From positions 2,248,001 through 2,312,000 of the forward strand of contig NZ_CP046902.1 of the NCBI RefSeq assembly GCF_009789555.1: a stretch of DNA of 64,000 nucleotides. The letters are read 5' to 3'. Each line of letters opens with the position of its first letter. Positions within the stretch are counted from its first letter, which is position 1. Below the pieces are notes generated by a model that was given only the letters and a program-made list of their open reading frames with translations, did not search any database and was not told where the DNA came from. Positions 16,297 through 25,548 of this stretch are shown piece by piece. Made by a program: the position numbers and the translations under genes. The DNA comes from Stutzerimonas stutzeri. Lineage in GTDB: Bacteria; Pseudomonadota; Gammaproteobacteria; Pseudomonadales; Pseudomonadaceae.

Positions 16297-16340
16297 ACTG
16301 TATTGGTCGTGTGTAACGGTGTTGTACTACTGTTATGGTC
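16297..16340 (+). promoter_or_regulatory. Direct repeat upstream of the MocR gene, candidate operator
   Basis: ACTGTATTGGTC (16297-16308) and ACTGTTATGGTC (16329-16340) match at 10 of 12 positions and start 32 bases apart, close to three helical turns. MocR regulators often bind direct repeats, so this fits autoregulation. The second copy ends 22 bases before the chosen start. Confidence 0.55.
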
Positions 16341-16361
16341 CAGTTGGCGGAGACGGACCCA

Positions 16362-17792
16362 ATGACCAATCTGTTGCTTTATCAGCGCATCGCACACCAG
16401 CTCGCTGAAGACATCCGGCGCGGCGTCTATCGTCCGGGCGAGCGCGTGCCCTCCGTACGCAAGATGAGCATGCAGCTGAACGTCAGCCATGCGACGGTGC
16501 TGCAAGCCTATGCCAACCTCGAAGACCAGGGGATGATCCGGGCGCGTCCGCAGTCGGGCTTCTATGTCCATCACACGCCAGCGTTGACCGCTCCCACGCC
16601 CGACATCGCACAGGTCGAGCGGCCGACCCTGGTCACACGCAGCAGCATCATCAATCAGGTGCTCAGCGAGTCGCGCCGCGACGGACTTATCCCGCTGGGA
16701 GCCGCCGTTCCTCATGTGGATTATCTGCCGGCGCGTGCCCTGCACCAGCAACTCGCCAAGATCACGCGGTTCCAGAGCCAGCGTGCCTTCAGCTATATGT
16801 TCAGCCCCGGCTATGAGCCGCTGCGCCGACAGGTGGCGATCCGCATGCGCGACGCCGGCGTGGTCGTCGGGCCTGACGAGGTCGTCATCACCCATGGTTG
16901 CGTCGATGCGCTGCAAATGTCGCTGCGTGTCCTGACCAAGCCAGGCGATCTGATCGCGGCGGAGTCGCCCAGCTATTACGGCTTGCTGCAACTGGCCGAC
17001 CTGCTCGGGCTAAAGGTCATCGAGATTCCATGCGATCCGGATACCGGGCTCAGCCTCGAGGCGTTGCATCTGGCCGCGAGCCAGTGGCCGATCAAGGCGC
17101 TGGTCCTGACCGCGCGGCTAAGCAACCCGCTCGGGGGCAGCGTGCCCGATGCACGGCAGAAACAGTTGCTCAAACTGGCGGCGAATTTCGACATTCAGGT
17201 GGTCGAAGACGATATCTACGGTGAATTGCTGTTCGACGCGGGATCGATCAAGGCGCTCAAGTCCAATGACCGCGACGGGCGCGTGATCTATTGCTCGAGT
17301 TTTTCGAAGACGATTTCACCGGGCGTGCGCATCGGATGGATCATTCCGGGTCGCTATCGGGAAGAGATACAGCGGCTGCAGACCTTCAGTACTCATTCGG
17401 CCTGTAGCGTCACGCAGATGGGGGTTGCGGCGTACCTGGAGAACGGGGGCTACGATCGCCATCTGCGTTACATACGCCATGAGTACCGGAAGAATCTGAG
17501 TGCCTTCCAATTGGCGGTGCAGCGCTACTTTCCCGAGGGCACCCAGCTGACGCGTCCGACCGGTGGCTTCATTCTCTGGGTCAGTCTGCCGGCCCGGGTG
17601 AATACCCAGGAGCTGCATGTGCAGGCGCTGGAGCGGGGAATCAGCATCGCGCCGGGCCTGATTTTCAGCAACACCGAGCAGTTCAATCACTGCGTGCGGC
17701 TCAATTGCGCGCTGCCCTGGACCGATGAGGTGGAGCGCGCGCTGAAGACCCTGGGTGAACTCGCCGGGGCGCTGTGCCGGCAGTCGAACTGA
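16362..17792 (+). CDS. MocR-family regulator (GntR wHTH + class I aminotransferase domain)
   Basis: A 476-residue PLP-dependent regulator. Residues 1-70 are a GntR winged helix (QLAEDIRRGVYRPGERVPSV, then NVSHATVLQAYANLEDQGMI). Residues 110-476 are an aminotransferase fold with the Asp/Tyr block VVEDDIYGELL, the PLP-lysine block SSFSKTISPGVRIGW and a variant of the NPxG motif (NPLGG). Start MTNLLLYQRIA was chosen by family N terminus; an ATG nine codons earlier lies inside the upstream repeat. No PLP, GABA or taurine pathway genes are adjacent, so the effector is unknown. Autoregulation through 16297-16340 is likely. Confidence 0.92.
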   Translation: MTNLLLYQRIAHQLAEDIRRGVYRPGERVPSVRKMSMQLNVSHATVLQAYANLEDQGMIRARPQSGFYVHHTPALTAPTPDIAQVERPTLVTRSSIINQVLSESRRDGLIPLGAAVPHVDYLPARALHQQLAKITRFQSQRAFSYMFSPGYEPLRRQVAIRMRDAGVVVGPDEVVITHGCVDALQMSLRVLTKPGDLIAAESPSYYGLLQLADLLGLKVIEIPCDPDTGLSLEALHLAASQWPIKALVLTARLSNPLGGSVPDARQKQLLKLAANFDIQVVEDDIYGELLFDAGSIKALKSNDRDGRVIYCSSFSKTISPGVRIGWIIPGRYREEIQRLQTFSTHSACSVTQMGVAAYLENGGYDRHLRYIRHEYRKNLSAFQLAVQRYFPEGTQLTRPTGGFILWVSLPARVNTQELHVQALERGISIAPGLIFSNTEQFNHCVRLNCALPWTDEVERALKTLGELAGALCRQSN

Positions 17793-17815
17793 CGGATCGA
17801 TGAGGGCCTAGGCTT

Positions 17816-18343
17816 ATGAAATGGTTGAGTGTGCTGGTTGTGTTGCCCCTGCTAGGGGCGTGTGACGGCGACAAACTGCCAGAGCAGCCCGGCCCACCGG
17901 CCAGACCCGAGGTCGAAGCGGCCGGCACTCATCAGCCGCCTGCAGCGTTGCCGGCGCGTGCCCGGGATGAAGACGATGCGCCCCCTGACCTCAAGATCGA
18001 GGTCGAACCGGTTACCGCGGGCGATCCCGACGCGCTGCCGTCCGAGCGCGTCGTGCCGGCGCCGGCGCCGCCTGATCCGGTTACCCCGGTGCCGGCGAGA
18101 AAGCGTGTTGCGGTCGAGCGCGTCGAACTGCCTGCCCCGGCCCTCGATCTGAGCCTTCCGGACGATTGGGCCGAGGCGCTGGAGCCGGCTCCGGACACCA
18201 CGTCTATTCGCATGCTGCCACCCCTGTTCGAGTCGGCCGAGGGCTCACGCTCGGTGCAGATGAGCGGCAGTCTGCTGTCGGGTGTGGAGCAGAGCGAAAC
18301 GCTGATCGACGGCGCTCAGATCAACATCGAACTCAGGCGCTGA
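17816..18343 (+). CDS. Pro/Ala-rich predicted lipoprotein of unknown function
   Basis: A 175-residue protein. The N terminus MKWLSVLVVLPLLGAC is a lipoprotein signal with Cys16 at the lipobox. Residues 17-120 are low-complexity, Pro/Glu/Ala/Val-rich and probably disordered, like a periplasmic spacer. The last 50 residues (MLPPLFESAEGSRSVQMSG onward) look more ordered and end in an alternating pattern (AQINIELRR) suggesting a short beta strand. It lies 23 bases after the MocR gene and may be co-transcribed. I do not recognise the family. Confidence 0.7.
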   Translation: MKWLSVLVVLPLLGACDGDKLPEQPGPPARPEVEAAGTHQPPAALPARARDEDDAPPDLKIEVEPVTAGDPDALPSERVVPAPAPPDPVTPVPARKRVAVERVELPAPALDLSLPDDWAEALEPAPDTTSIRMLPPLFESAEGSRSVQMSGSLLSGVEQSETLIDGAQINIELRR

Positions 18344-18358
18344 GCGGCCCGGTAGAGG

Positions 18359-20947
18359 TCATGTGGGGCTTCCGCGTCCGGAGCCTGTGCCGTCGGGCCC
18401 GGCCAGCAGGCTGCGCAGCGCCTGTGCCGGAAGCGGGTGACTCATATGGAACCCCTGGATTTCGCTACAACCATCGGCGAGCAGTCGCGTCAGTTGCTCC
18501 GACGTTTCGACGCCTTCGGCGGTGACTCGCATGTGCAGGCCACGCCCAAGCTCGATGAGCGCCCTGACGATGCAATGATCTTCGGTCGAGTGCGCCATGC
18601 CGGCTACGAAACTGCCGTCTATCTTGATCATGTCGAATGGGTAGTTGCGCAGGTTGCTCAGGGATGAATAGCCCGTGCCGAAATCATCCATGGCGAGCCG
18701 TACGCCGATGCGCTTGAGTTCGTTGAGCACGTCCAGCGTATGCTGGTTTTCCTGAAGCAGTGCCGTTTCGGTGATTTCCAGTTCTAGACGGCTGGCCGGC
18801 AGCCCGCTTCGTTCCAGAACGCTCCGAACCGTGTCGGACAGCTCAGTGCTGCGCAGCTGCAGGGGCGACAGGTTGACCGAGATCATCAAGGGACTTGGCC
18901 AGCCAGCGGCCTCGATACAGGCCTGGCGCAGCACCCATTCGCCGAGGGATACGATCAGACCGGTTTCTTCTGCCAGTGGGATAAAATGCTCCGGCAACAG
19001 CAGGCCGCGGACCGGATGCCGCCAGCGCAACAGGGCCTCAGCGCCGTTGATGCGCATGGTTTCGCTGAAATACCGTGGCTGGTAATGGACTTCGAACTGT
19101 CCGTCCTCGATGGCCCGCCGGAGTTCGTCTTCCTGCCGCCGCCGCTCCAGCAGTCGCTTGTCCATTTCGCTGCCGTAGAAACGCCAGGTATTGCGACCGT
19201 CGGCCTTGGCCTGGTACAGCGCGATGTCCGCGCAACGCAAGAGATCGTTGGCCTGCGCCGCATCGGTCGGCGCCATGGCGATGCCGACGCTGGCGCCAAT
19301 GTGGATCTGCGTGCCCTCGTACAGGAAGGGTTCGCTGATGGCGTCGACGATACGGATGCAGAGCTTTTCGATATCGTCGTTGTGCTGCAGGCGGCTCAAT
19401 ACCATGACGAATTCGTCTCCGCCCAGGCGCGCCACCAGATCATCGCCTCTTATGCATTGCCGCAGGCGGTTGGCGACACCGCTCAATACCTCGTCGCCGG
19501 CGCCGTGGCCCAGCGTGTCGTTCACCGGTTTGAAGCGATCCAGGTCGATGTACAGGACGGTGAGCCTGGCACCATCGGTGAGTGATATGAGCTTGGCTTC
19601 CAGATAATCACGTAGCCGGTTGCGGTTTGGCAGGCCAGTCAGCGCGTCGTGCTGCGACAGGTATTGCACGCGCGCCTGCGCGCGGGTTTCTTCGGTGATA
19701 TCGCTTGCGGTGCCCCGATAGCCCAGTGATTGCTCGTCCCGGTAGATTGCCCGAGCGGAGAGGCGGCAGTGCCGCTCGCAGCCGTTGGCGGCCTGGTAGC
19801 TGCAGCGCAGCGGCGTTCCCTGAGGCGCGGCCAGCCAGTCCTGCAGCGCTGCGTGATCGCTGATCAGCAGGTCGATCAAGGGACGCCCCATCCAGGCGGC
19901 AGGCTGGTGGCCGGTGATTTCCTCGAAGCGGCTGGAAAGGTAGGTGAGCCGAGCCTGCCGGTCGGTTTCCCATATCCAGTCGGAGGCCGCTTCAGCCACG
20001 TCTCGAAAGCGCGCTTCACTGGCAGCCAGCGCCGTACGGCTTCTGGACAGGCGTTTGTAGCTGGCATCCATCAGCCGTACGGTTTTCAGCGCCTGGCGCA
20101 GCAGCAGCCAGGCGAGCAGGCCGAGCCCAAGGGTAATCGCCGCGAGTACCGGCAGCGTCATCCACAGTAGGTAGCGGCCAGGCTGGGATACCTGCCAGGT
20201 AAACGCCTGGGACGAGCCATCGAGCAATTGCAGCGGGAGCTGGGCATCGTCCGGCCTGGCGGTTTCGTCAACGACGCGCAGGCCTTCGATCGCATATTCC
20301 CGGCCCAGTTGCTGCAGCCCGTCAGGGTCCAGTACATCGACAAAAAGCAGGGTCGAGGCGGGGCCATCCATAGCCTCGACGTCGCTGCCGCCTGGCGTCA
20401 TGACCGCTGCGGCGACCATGGCCGGCCGCCCCTCGGCGGTCAGCAGCGCGGCGGCGGTCGTCTCCATCTCGACGGCCTGGCGGGCCTGGTCGAGCAGGAT
20501 ATCGAGGCCGTTGCCGAGCCATTGATGGGCATCGACCTGTGCCAGTTCGCCGCGGATCACCGAGTAGGTCGTTTCGCCCTCGGCATTGATCACCAGGACC
20601 GCGTCGTAACCGAAGTCGTCGTAAAGGGAGGGGCCCAGGTTCGCCTGATCGTAGGCCCAGTCCAGATTGACCGCTTTGCTCAGGTTGGCATACGCATCGC
20701 CCCAGAACCCGTTGTCAGCCACATGCCGCGACATACTGCGCTGATGCGCTTCAAATACCTTGCCTGCGAGAAATCGCTCCTGAGCCAGCGCGTCGTGATC
20801 GATGGTCCGAGCGATCTGTATGACGGCGATGGCGGCAGCGAGCAGGGCCGCAGCCAGAAGGCTGGCGATGCCGGGCAGAATCCGCCTCGAGAATGCAGCG
20901 TGAGCCTTGGGGCTTCTGGCTTGAGCCGAAGAGGAGTCTGATGCCAT
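18359..20947 (-). CDS. CHASE4-PAS-GGDEF-EAL cyclic-di-GMP protein
   Basis: An 862-residue membrane protein for cyclic-di-GMP turnover. In order: membrane segment (about 25-45), CHASE4-type periplasmic sensor (DNGFWGDAYANL... DFGYDAVLVINAEG), second membrane segment (about 260-285), PAS domain (SEARFRDVAEAASDWIWETD), GGDEF with intact GGDEF active site and an RGDD inhibitory site five residues before it, and EAL with GAEALLRWRHP, DDFGTGYSSL, KIDGSFV and AEGVET. Both catalytic sets look intact, so cyclase, phosphodiesterase or both are possible. The start follows AAGGA; a longer frame of 11 codons is less likely. No other signalling gene is adjacent. Confidence 0.93.
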   Translation of the reverse strand: MASDSSSAQARSPKAHAAFSRRILPGIASLLAAALLAAAIAVIQIARTIDHDALAQERFLAGKVFEAHQRSMSRHVADNGFWGDAYANLSKAVNLDWAYDQANLGPSLYDDFGYDAVLVINAEGETTYSVIRGELAQVDAHQWLGNGLDILLDQARQAVEMETTAAALLTAEGRPAMVAAAVMTPGGSDVEAMDGPASTLLFVDVLDPDGLQQLGREYAIEGLRVVDETARPDDAQLPLQLLDGSSQAFTWQVSQPGRYLLWMTLPVLAAITLGLGLLAWLLLRQALKTVRLMDASYKRLSRSRTALAASEARFRDVAEAASDWIWETDRQARLTYLSSRFEEITGHQPAAWMGRPLIDLLISDHAALQDWLAAPQGTPLRCSYQAANGCERHCRLSARAIYRDEQSLGYRGTASDITEETRAQARVQYLSQHDALTGLPNRNRLRDYLEAKLISLTDGARLTVLYIDLDRFKPVNDTLGHGAGDEVLSGVANRLRQCIRGDDLVARLGGDEFVMVLSRLQHNDDIEKLCIRIVDAISEPFLYEGTQIHIGASVGIAMAPTDAAQANDLLRCADIALYQAKADGRNTWRFYGSEMDKRLLERRRQEDELRRAIEDGQFEVHYQPRYFSETMRINGAEALLRWRHPVRGLLLPEHFIPLAEETGLIVSLGEWVLRQACIEAAGWPSPLMISVNLSPLQLRSTELSDTVRSVLERSGLPASRLELEITETALLQENQHTLDVLNELKRIGVRLAMDDFGTGYSSLSNLRNYPFDMIKIDGSFVAGMAHSTEDHCIVRALIELGRGLHMRVTAEGVETSEQLTRLLADGCSEIQGFHMSHPLPAQALRSLLAGPDGTGSGRGSPT

Positions 20948-21080
20948 GGGTGCTTCCTTTCTAGGAGGCAGGATGATCACTTGGATGAAGGCAAAAAGCC
21001 ATCATTGACTGGCGGGTCAGTTATTGGGCGTCGCCGTGTGTTGGCTCGCGCTGCCCGGTTGCCGGAACGAAGGGCAATCG

Positions 21081-21248
21081 CTACCGGTTGCGCGCGTCTT
21101 CTGCGTCCGCTTCGGCGTTGCGCTGGGCAATGCGCTGTTTCTGCTCTTCGGTCAGCGGGATCTTGCGTGCGCCTGCGCGTAGCATCAACAGCCCGCCGAT
21201 GATCGTACCGAGCACCAGCGCCAGCAATAACCAGATGTACCAAGGCAT
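21081..21248 (-). CDS. Small DUF2897 membrane protein
   Basis: A 55-residue protein: MPWYIWLLLALVLGTIIGGL forms one N-terminal membrane segment, then a basic patch (RAGARK) and a charged helix (KIPLTEEQKQRIAQRN) ending DARNR. This matches the DUF2897 layout of small inner-membrane proteins of unknown role in Pseudomonas. The start at 21248 is set by an AGGAGA ribosome binding site 6 bases upstream on the minus strand. It is divergent from pyrF. Confidence 0.85.
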   Translation of the reverse strand: MPWYIWLLLALVLGTIIGGLLMLRAGARKIPLTEEQKQRIAQRNAEADAEDARNR

Positions 21249-21406
21249 GTTTATCTCCTGATGGTGGCGGGACTGCTTTCAACCTTACGCTCCCGGGCGG
21301 GGCTGCGCCATTGTGTGATCGAACCTTGCCGCGAACGGCGGTTGACGGCCGCCTCGATAAGGAAATTTCTGCGACAATGCGCGCCGAAATTCGCCGAGGA
21401 ACCGCC

Positions 21407-22102
21407 ATGACGTGCCAGACCCCCATCATCGTTGCGCTCGATTTCCCCTCCCGTGATGCTGCGTTGGCATTGGCCGGTCAGCTCGACCCGGCGCTTTGTC
21501 GCGTGAAGGTCGGCAAGGAGTTGTTCACCCGCTGCGGTCCGCAGATCGTCGAAGCGCTGCAGGCTAAGGGATTTGAAGTCTTTCTCGATCTTAAATTCCA
21601 TGACATCCCCAACACCACGGCGATGGCGGTCAAGGCGGCGGCTGAGATGGGCGTATGGATGGTCAACGTGCACTGCTCGGGGGGGCTGCGGATGATGGCG
21701 GCCTGCCGCGAAACCCTGGATAAAGTGGGCGGGCAACCGCCGTTGCTGATCGGGGTCACGGTGCTGACCAGCATGGAGCAGGCCGACCTGGCCGACGTTG
21801 GCCTGGATATCGAACCGCAGCAGCAGGTCTTGCGTCTGGCCGGGCTGGCAGCAGAGGCAGGGCTGGATGGCCTGGTCTGTTCGGCACAGGAAGCCCAATC
21901 GCTGAAAGCGCGCTTTGGCCAATTGCAACTGGTGACGCCGGGCATTCGTCCGGCTGGCAGCGAGGCGGACGATCAGCGCCGGATTCTCACGCCAGCCGAG
22001 GCGATGGCGGCCGGGTCGGATTATCTGGTGATTGGCCGTCCCATCGCGAAAGCGTCTGACCCGGCGGCGGCACTGGCTGCGGTGGTTGCCGAGCTGGCCT
22101 AA
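21407..22102 (+). CDS. pyrF: Orotidine 5'-phosphate decarboxylase
   Basis: PyrF (231 residues) makes UMP from OMP, the last step of de novo pyrimidine synthesis. Seen: IVALDFPSRD, the catalytic Lys-Asp network with FLDLKFHDIPNT (near residues 58-69), VNVHCSGG, and the phosphate loop TPGIRPAG...DDQRRILTP, then SDYLVIGRPI. The start MTCQTPIIVALDF at 21407 follows CGAGGAA; frames opening up to 32 codons earlier do not match the family. Length is normal. A large hairpin follows the stop. Confidence 0.98.
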   Translation: MTCQTPIIVALDFPSRDAALALAGQLDPALCRVKVGKELFTRCGPQIVEALQAKGFEVFLDLKFHDIPNTTAMAVKAAAEMGVWMVNVHCSGGLRMMAACRETLDKVGGQPPLLIGVTVLTSMEQADLADVGLDIEPQQQVLRLAGLAAEAGLDGLVCSAQEAQSLKARFGQLQLVTPGIRPAGSEADDQRRILTPAEAMAAGSDYLVIGRPIAKASDPAAALAAVVAELA

Positions 22103-22108
22103 GCGGTG

Positions 22109-22156
22109 AGTCGCAGCGGGTCGCGGCACGGTGGGCTCCGCGACCCGAACGCGACT
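22109..22156. terminator. Long hairpin between convergent pyrF and oxidoreductase genes
   Basis: AGTCGC-(2)-CGGGTCGCGG-(11)-CCGCGACCCG-(3)-GCGACT: a 10-base-pair perfect inner stem and 6-base-pair outer stem. There is no T-run, so termination is inferred from strength and position between convergent stops. It overlaps the last codon region of the minus-strand gene. Confidence 0.55.
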
Positions 22157-23159
22157 AGCCGACCTTCAGCACCAGCTTGCCGAAGTTGCCCCCGGTGAAC
22201 AGCTTCATCAGGGTGTCGGGGAAGGTTTCCAGGCCTTCGACGATGTCCTCTTTGCTCTTGAGTTCACCGCTCTGCATCCAGCCGGCCATTTCCTTCATGG
22301 CTTGCGGGTAGCGGGGCACGTAATCCATCACCACCATTCCTTCCATTCGCGCGCGGTTGACCAGCAGTGACAGGTAGTTGGCAGGTCCCTTGACCGCCTC
22401 CTTGTTGTTGTACTGGCTGATGGCGCCGCAGAGCACGATACGCGCCCCAACGGTGATGCGCGTCAACACGGCATCGAGGATGTCGCCGCCGACGTTATCG
22501 AAATAGACGTCCACGCCCTTCGGGCACTCGCGTTTCAGGCCCGCCGCGACGTCCTCGCTCTTGTAGTCGATGGCCGCATCGAAGCCAAGCTCTTCGGTGA
22601 GGAAGCGGCATTTGTCGGCTCCGCCCGCGATCCCTACCACTCGGCAGCCCTTTATCCTGGCGATCTGCCCGGCGACGCTGCCTACCGCGCCGGCCGCGCC
22701 CGAGAGCACGACGGTTTCACCGGCCTTGGGTTCGCCGACAGCCAGCAGTCCGAAGTAGGCGGTCATGCCGGTCATGCCCAGGGCGGACAGGTAGCGCGGC
22801 AGCGGCGCCTGGTTCGGATCGACCTTGTAGAACCCTTTGGGCTCGCCGAGGAAGTAGTCCTGCACGCCCAGCGCGCCGTTGACGTAATCGCCTTCGGCAA
22901 ATCCGGGATGCCGGGACGCAATCACCTTGCCGACGCCGAGGGCGCGCATCACCTCGCCGATACCCACGGGCGGAATATAGGATTTGGCATCGTTCATCCA
23001 GCCACGCATCGCCGGGTCCAGCGACAGGTATTCGTTTTTGACCAGGATCTGGTCCGGGCCGGGTTCGCCCAGCGGTCGTTCGACGAATTCGAAGGTCTCG
23101 CGTGTTGGCGCGCCGACGGGGCGCTTGGCCAATAGAAACTGGCGGTTGATCGTGTCCAT
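22155..23159 (-). CDS. NADP-dependent medium-chain oxidoreductase (CurA/leukotriene B4 dehydrogenase-like)
   Basis: A 334-residue MDR-superfamily enzyme without structural zinc ligands. Seen: the NADP-binding motif SGAAGAVGSVAGQIARIKG (near residues 155-174), the N-terminal substrate block RGWMNDAKSY, and YFDNVGGDILDAVL. It resembles YncB/CurA-type reductases that reduce activated alkenes or ketones with NADPH. Start MDTINRQFLLAKRP at 23159 follows GAGGTG; the 38-codon longer frame is not family-like. It is convergent with pyrF. The native substrate is unknown. Confidence 0.9.
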   Translation of the reverse strand: MDTINRQFLLAKRPVGAPTRETFEFVERPLGEPGPDQILVKNEYLSLDPAMRGWMNDAKSYIPPVGIGEVMRALGVGKVIASRHPGFAEGDYVNGALGVQDYFLGEPKGFYKVDPNQAPLPRYLSALGMTGMTAYFGLLAVGEPKAGETVVLSGAAGAVGSVAGQIARIKGCRVVGIAGGADKCRFLTEELGFDAAIDYKSEDVAAGLKRECPKGVDVYFDNVGGDILDAVLTRITVGARIVLCGAISQYNNKEAVKGPANYLSLLVNRARMEGMVVMDYVPRYPQAMKEMAGWMQSGELKSKEDIVEGLETFPDTLMKLFTGGNFGKLVLKVG

Positions 23160-23372
23160 GAACACCTCGGTGTGTGCAAAACCTTGGTTTAGCCTGCCGG
23201 CGCGGTCCCCGCAAGCAAGGCGGGAATGCTGGAATGCAGTGGCATCCGCATGAGTGATATCGCGGTGCGACACTTAATCGGCGCGCGGGATGACGGTATA
23301 ACCATGACCCGCGTTCGGCTTGCAGTCACGTTCGGACTCGACGCCTTCCTTTCAATCATCAGGGTATCTAGC

Positions 23373-24134
23373 ATGAGCATGTCATTTTCCGGTCAGGTTG
23401 CTTTGGTCACTGGCGCGGCGGCCGGTATTGGTCGCGCGACGGCGATGGCATTCGCCGAACAGGGCTTGAAGGTGGTGGTGGCGGATCTGGACGAAGCGGG
23501 CGGTGCAAGGTGCGTCGAGGCCATCACTCACGCCGGTGGTCAGGCGGTATTCGTACGCTGCGACGTGACCCGTGACGGTGACGTCCGGGGGATGATCGAG
23601 CAAGCCGTGGCGACCTACGGGCGCATCGACTATGCCTTCAACAACGCCGGCATCGAGATCGAACAGGGACGTCTGGCCGAGGGCAGCGAAGCCGAGTTCG
23701 ATGCGATCATGGGGGTCAACGTCAAAGGCGTCTGGCTGTGCATGAAACATCAGTTGCCGCTGATGCTGGCTCAGGGCGCGGGCGTCATCGTCAACACGGC
23801 GTCGGTGGCCGGCTTGGGGGCGGCGCCGAAGATGAGCATCTACTCGGCCTCCAAGCATGCCGTCATCGGTCTGACCAAATCGGCGGCCATCGAATACGCC
23901 AAGAAGAACATCAGGGTCAACGCCGTATGTCCTGCCGTCATCGATACCGACATGTTCCGCCGCGCCTACGAGGCTGATCCGCGCAAGGCCGAGTTCGCGG
24001 CGGCCATGCATCCGGTCGGGCGGGTCGGCAAGGCGGAGGAAATCGCGGCCGCGGTGCTTTATCTGTGCAGTGACGGCGCCGCGTTCACCACCGGCCACGC
24101 GTTGGCGGTCGACGGTGGCGCGACGGCCATCTGA
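23373..24134 (+). CDS. SDR family oxidoreductase
   Basis: A 253-residue classical short-chain dehydrogenase. Seen: cofactor motif TGAAAGIG (residues 14-21), acidic residue in VVADLDE consistent with NAD preference, NNAGIEIEQG, catalytic Ser in NTASVAG, Tyr-Lys in YSASK, and a C-terminal DGGATAI. The start at 23373 follows AGGGT; an internal ATG two codons later is also possible. It is divergent from the MDR reductase, and the two could act in a shared detoxification or fatty-compound pathway, but nothing here fixes the substrate. Confidence 0.92.
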   Translation: MSMSFSGQVALVTGAAAGIGRATAMAFAEQGLKVVVADLDEAGGARCVEAITHAGGQAVFVRCDVTRDGDVRGMIEQAVATYGRIDYAFNNAGIEIEQGRLAEGSEAEFDAIMGVNVKGVWLCMKHQLPLMLAQGAGVIVNTASVAGLGAAPKMSIYSASKHAVIGLTKSAAIEYAKKNIRVNAVCPAVIDTDMFRRAYEADPRKAEFAAAMHPVGRVGKAEEIAAAVLYLCSDGAAFTTGHALAVDGGATAI

Positions 24135-24141
24135 GTACCGC

Positions 24142-25338
24142 TCAGGCGGTTTTCCGCCCGCTTACGATCACTAGCGTCAACACGCCCGCTACCAGCCCCC
24201 ACAGCGCGGAGCCGATGCCGAACAGCGTCAGGCCCGACGCGGTGACCATGAAGGTGATCAATGCGGCTTCGCGTTCGCGTGGCAGGTGCATCGCCTGAGT
24301 CAGGCCGCTGCCGATCGAGCCCAGCAACGCCAGTGCCGCGATGGACAGCACCAGCGCCGGTGGGAAGGCTGCGAACAGCGCGGCCAGCGTCGCCCCGAAT
24401 ATGCCGGCTACGCCGTAGAACAGCCCGCACCAGACGGCAGCGGTGTACCGCCTGGACGGGTCCGGATGCGCTTCCGGTCCGCTGCAGATGGCCATGGTGA
24501 TTGCGGCCAGATGAATGCCGTGCGAGCCGAAGGGGGCGAGCAGGACCGAGGCGATCCCCGTGACGGATATCAGTGGCGAGGCGGGTACCTGGTAACCCTC
24601 CGCTCGCAGCACGGCCAGCCCCGGCATGTTCTGCGAGGCCATGGCGATGACGAACAACGGGATGCCGATGCTGAAGATTGCGGCGAAGGACAGCGCCGGC
24701 GTGGTCCACACCGGGGCCGCAACCTCCAGGCTCAGGTCGCTGAAATCAAGCAGATCCAACCCGCCGGCCAGCACGCAGCCGACGATCAGCGCGCAGAGCA
24801 CGGCGTAGCGCGGCATCAGGCGCTTGGCCAGCAGATAGCTGAAGAACATACCCAGCACCAGCACGGGTTGTACTTCCACCGCGCGGAAAATCTCACTGCC
24901 GATATTGAACAGCACCCCGGCCAGCAGTGCTGCCGCCAGCGATGCGGGCACTTTGCGCATCAGCCGCTCGAAGCTGCCGGTGAGCCCGCACAGCGCGATC
25001 AGCGCGGAGGCGAAGATGAACGCGCCGATCGCCTCGCCGTACGGCACGCCGGGCAGACTGCTGATCAGCAGGGCGGCGCCGGGCGTGGACCAGGCGATGA
25101 CCACTGGCGTCCGATAGCGCAGTGACAAGCCGACGCTGCACACCGCCATGCCGATCGACAATGCCCAGATCCATGATGAGATTTGCGCGCCACTGAGCCC
25201 CGCCGCCTGGCCGGCCTGGAACATCAGCACCAGCGAGCTGGTGTAGCCAGTCAGCATCGCGATGAAGCCGGCCACGACGGTCGAGGCCGAGCTGTCCTTG
25301 AGGGGCTGGAGCAAGGGGGCGGTAACGGTGGTCGTCAT
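24142..25338 (-). CDS. BenE-family benzoate/proton symporter-like transporter
   Basis: A 398-residue inner-membrane protein with about twelve hydrophobic segments. The start MTTTVTAPLLQPLKDSSAST leads to FIAMLTGYTSSLVLMFQAG; the blocks VIAWSTPGAALL and APFGSHGIHLAAITMAICSGPEAHPDPSRRY are typical of BenE/YdcO. Family members import benzoate or similar aromatic acids. No catabolic ben/cat genes are near, so the substrate is uncertain. It lies directly upstream of and divergent from fliE, where fleSR would be expected in P. aeruginosa. Confidence 0.9.
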   Translation of the reverse strand: MTTTVTAPLLQPLKDSSASTVVAGFIAMLTGYTSSLVLMFQAGQAAGLSGAQISSWIWALSIGMAVCSVGLSLRYRTPVVIAWSTPGAALLISSLPGVPYGEAIGAFIFASALIALCGLTGSFERLMRKVPASLAAALLAGVLFNIGSEIFRAVEVQPVLVLGMFFSYLLAKRLMPRYAVLCALIVGCVLAGGLDLLDFSDLSLEVAAPVWTTPALSFAAIFSIGIPLFVIAMASQNMPGLAVLRAEGYQVPASPLISVTGIASVLLAPFGSHGIHLAAITMAICSGPEAHPDPSRRYTAAVWCGLFYGVAGIFGATLAALFAAFPPALVLSIAALALLGSIGSGLTQAMHLPREREAALITFMVTASGLTLFGIGSALWGLVAGVLTLVIVSGRKTA

Positions 25339-25548
25339 CGGGTCGGATCCGGTTCAGGGTGAAAGGCGCTGAGTCTCGCGGCAGGCAAGGGGTCGTTGCG
25401 CCTGCGCTGGGGCTGCTAGCGCAGGCTATGGCAGGCGACGTGCCGCGTCGCGGTACAGCCGTAAGCGCGATCAGCGTAACAGTGCGGGCGTTTCGTGCGT
25501 ACCGCTTGTCACCCGTTTGCACGGGCGCCTGGCTGCTCGCCCAGACAC

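Noticed and set aside
24135..24165. GCGG-TTTT-CCGC as terminator between the SDR and BenE genes
   Set aside because: Stem is only four base pairs and overlaps the BenE coding end.
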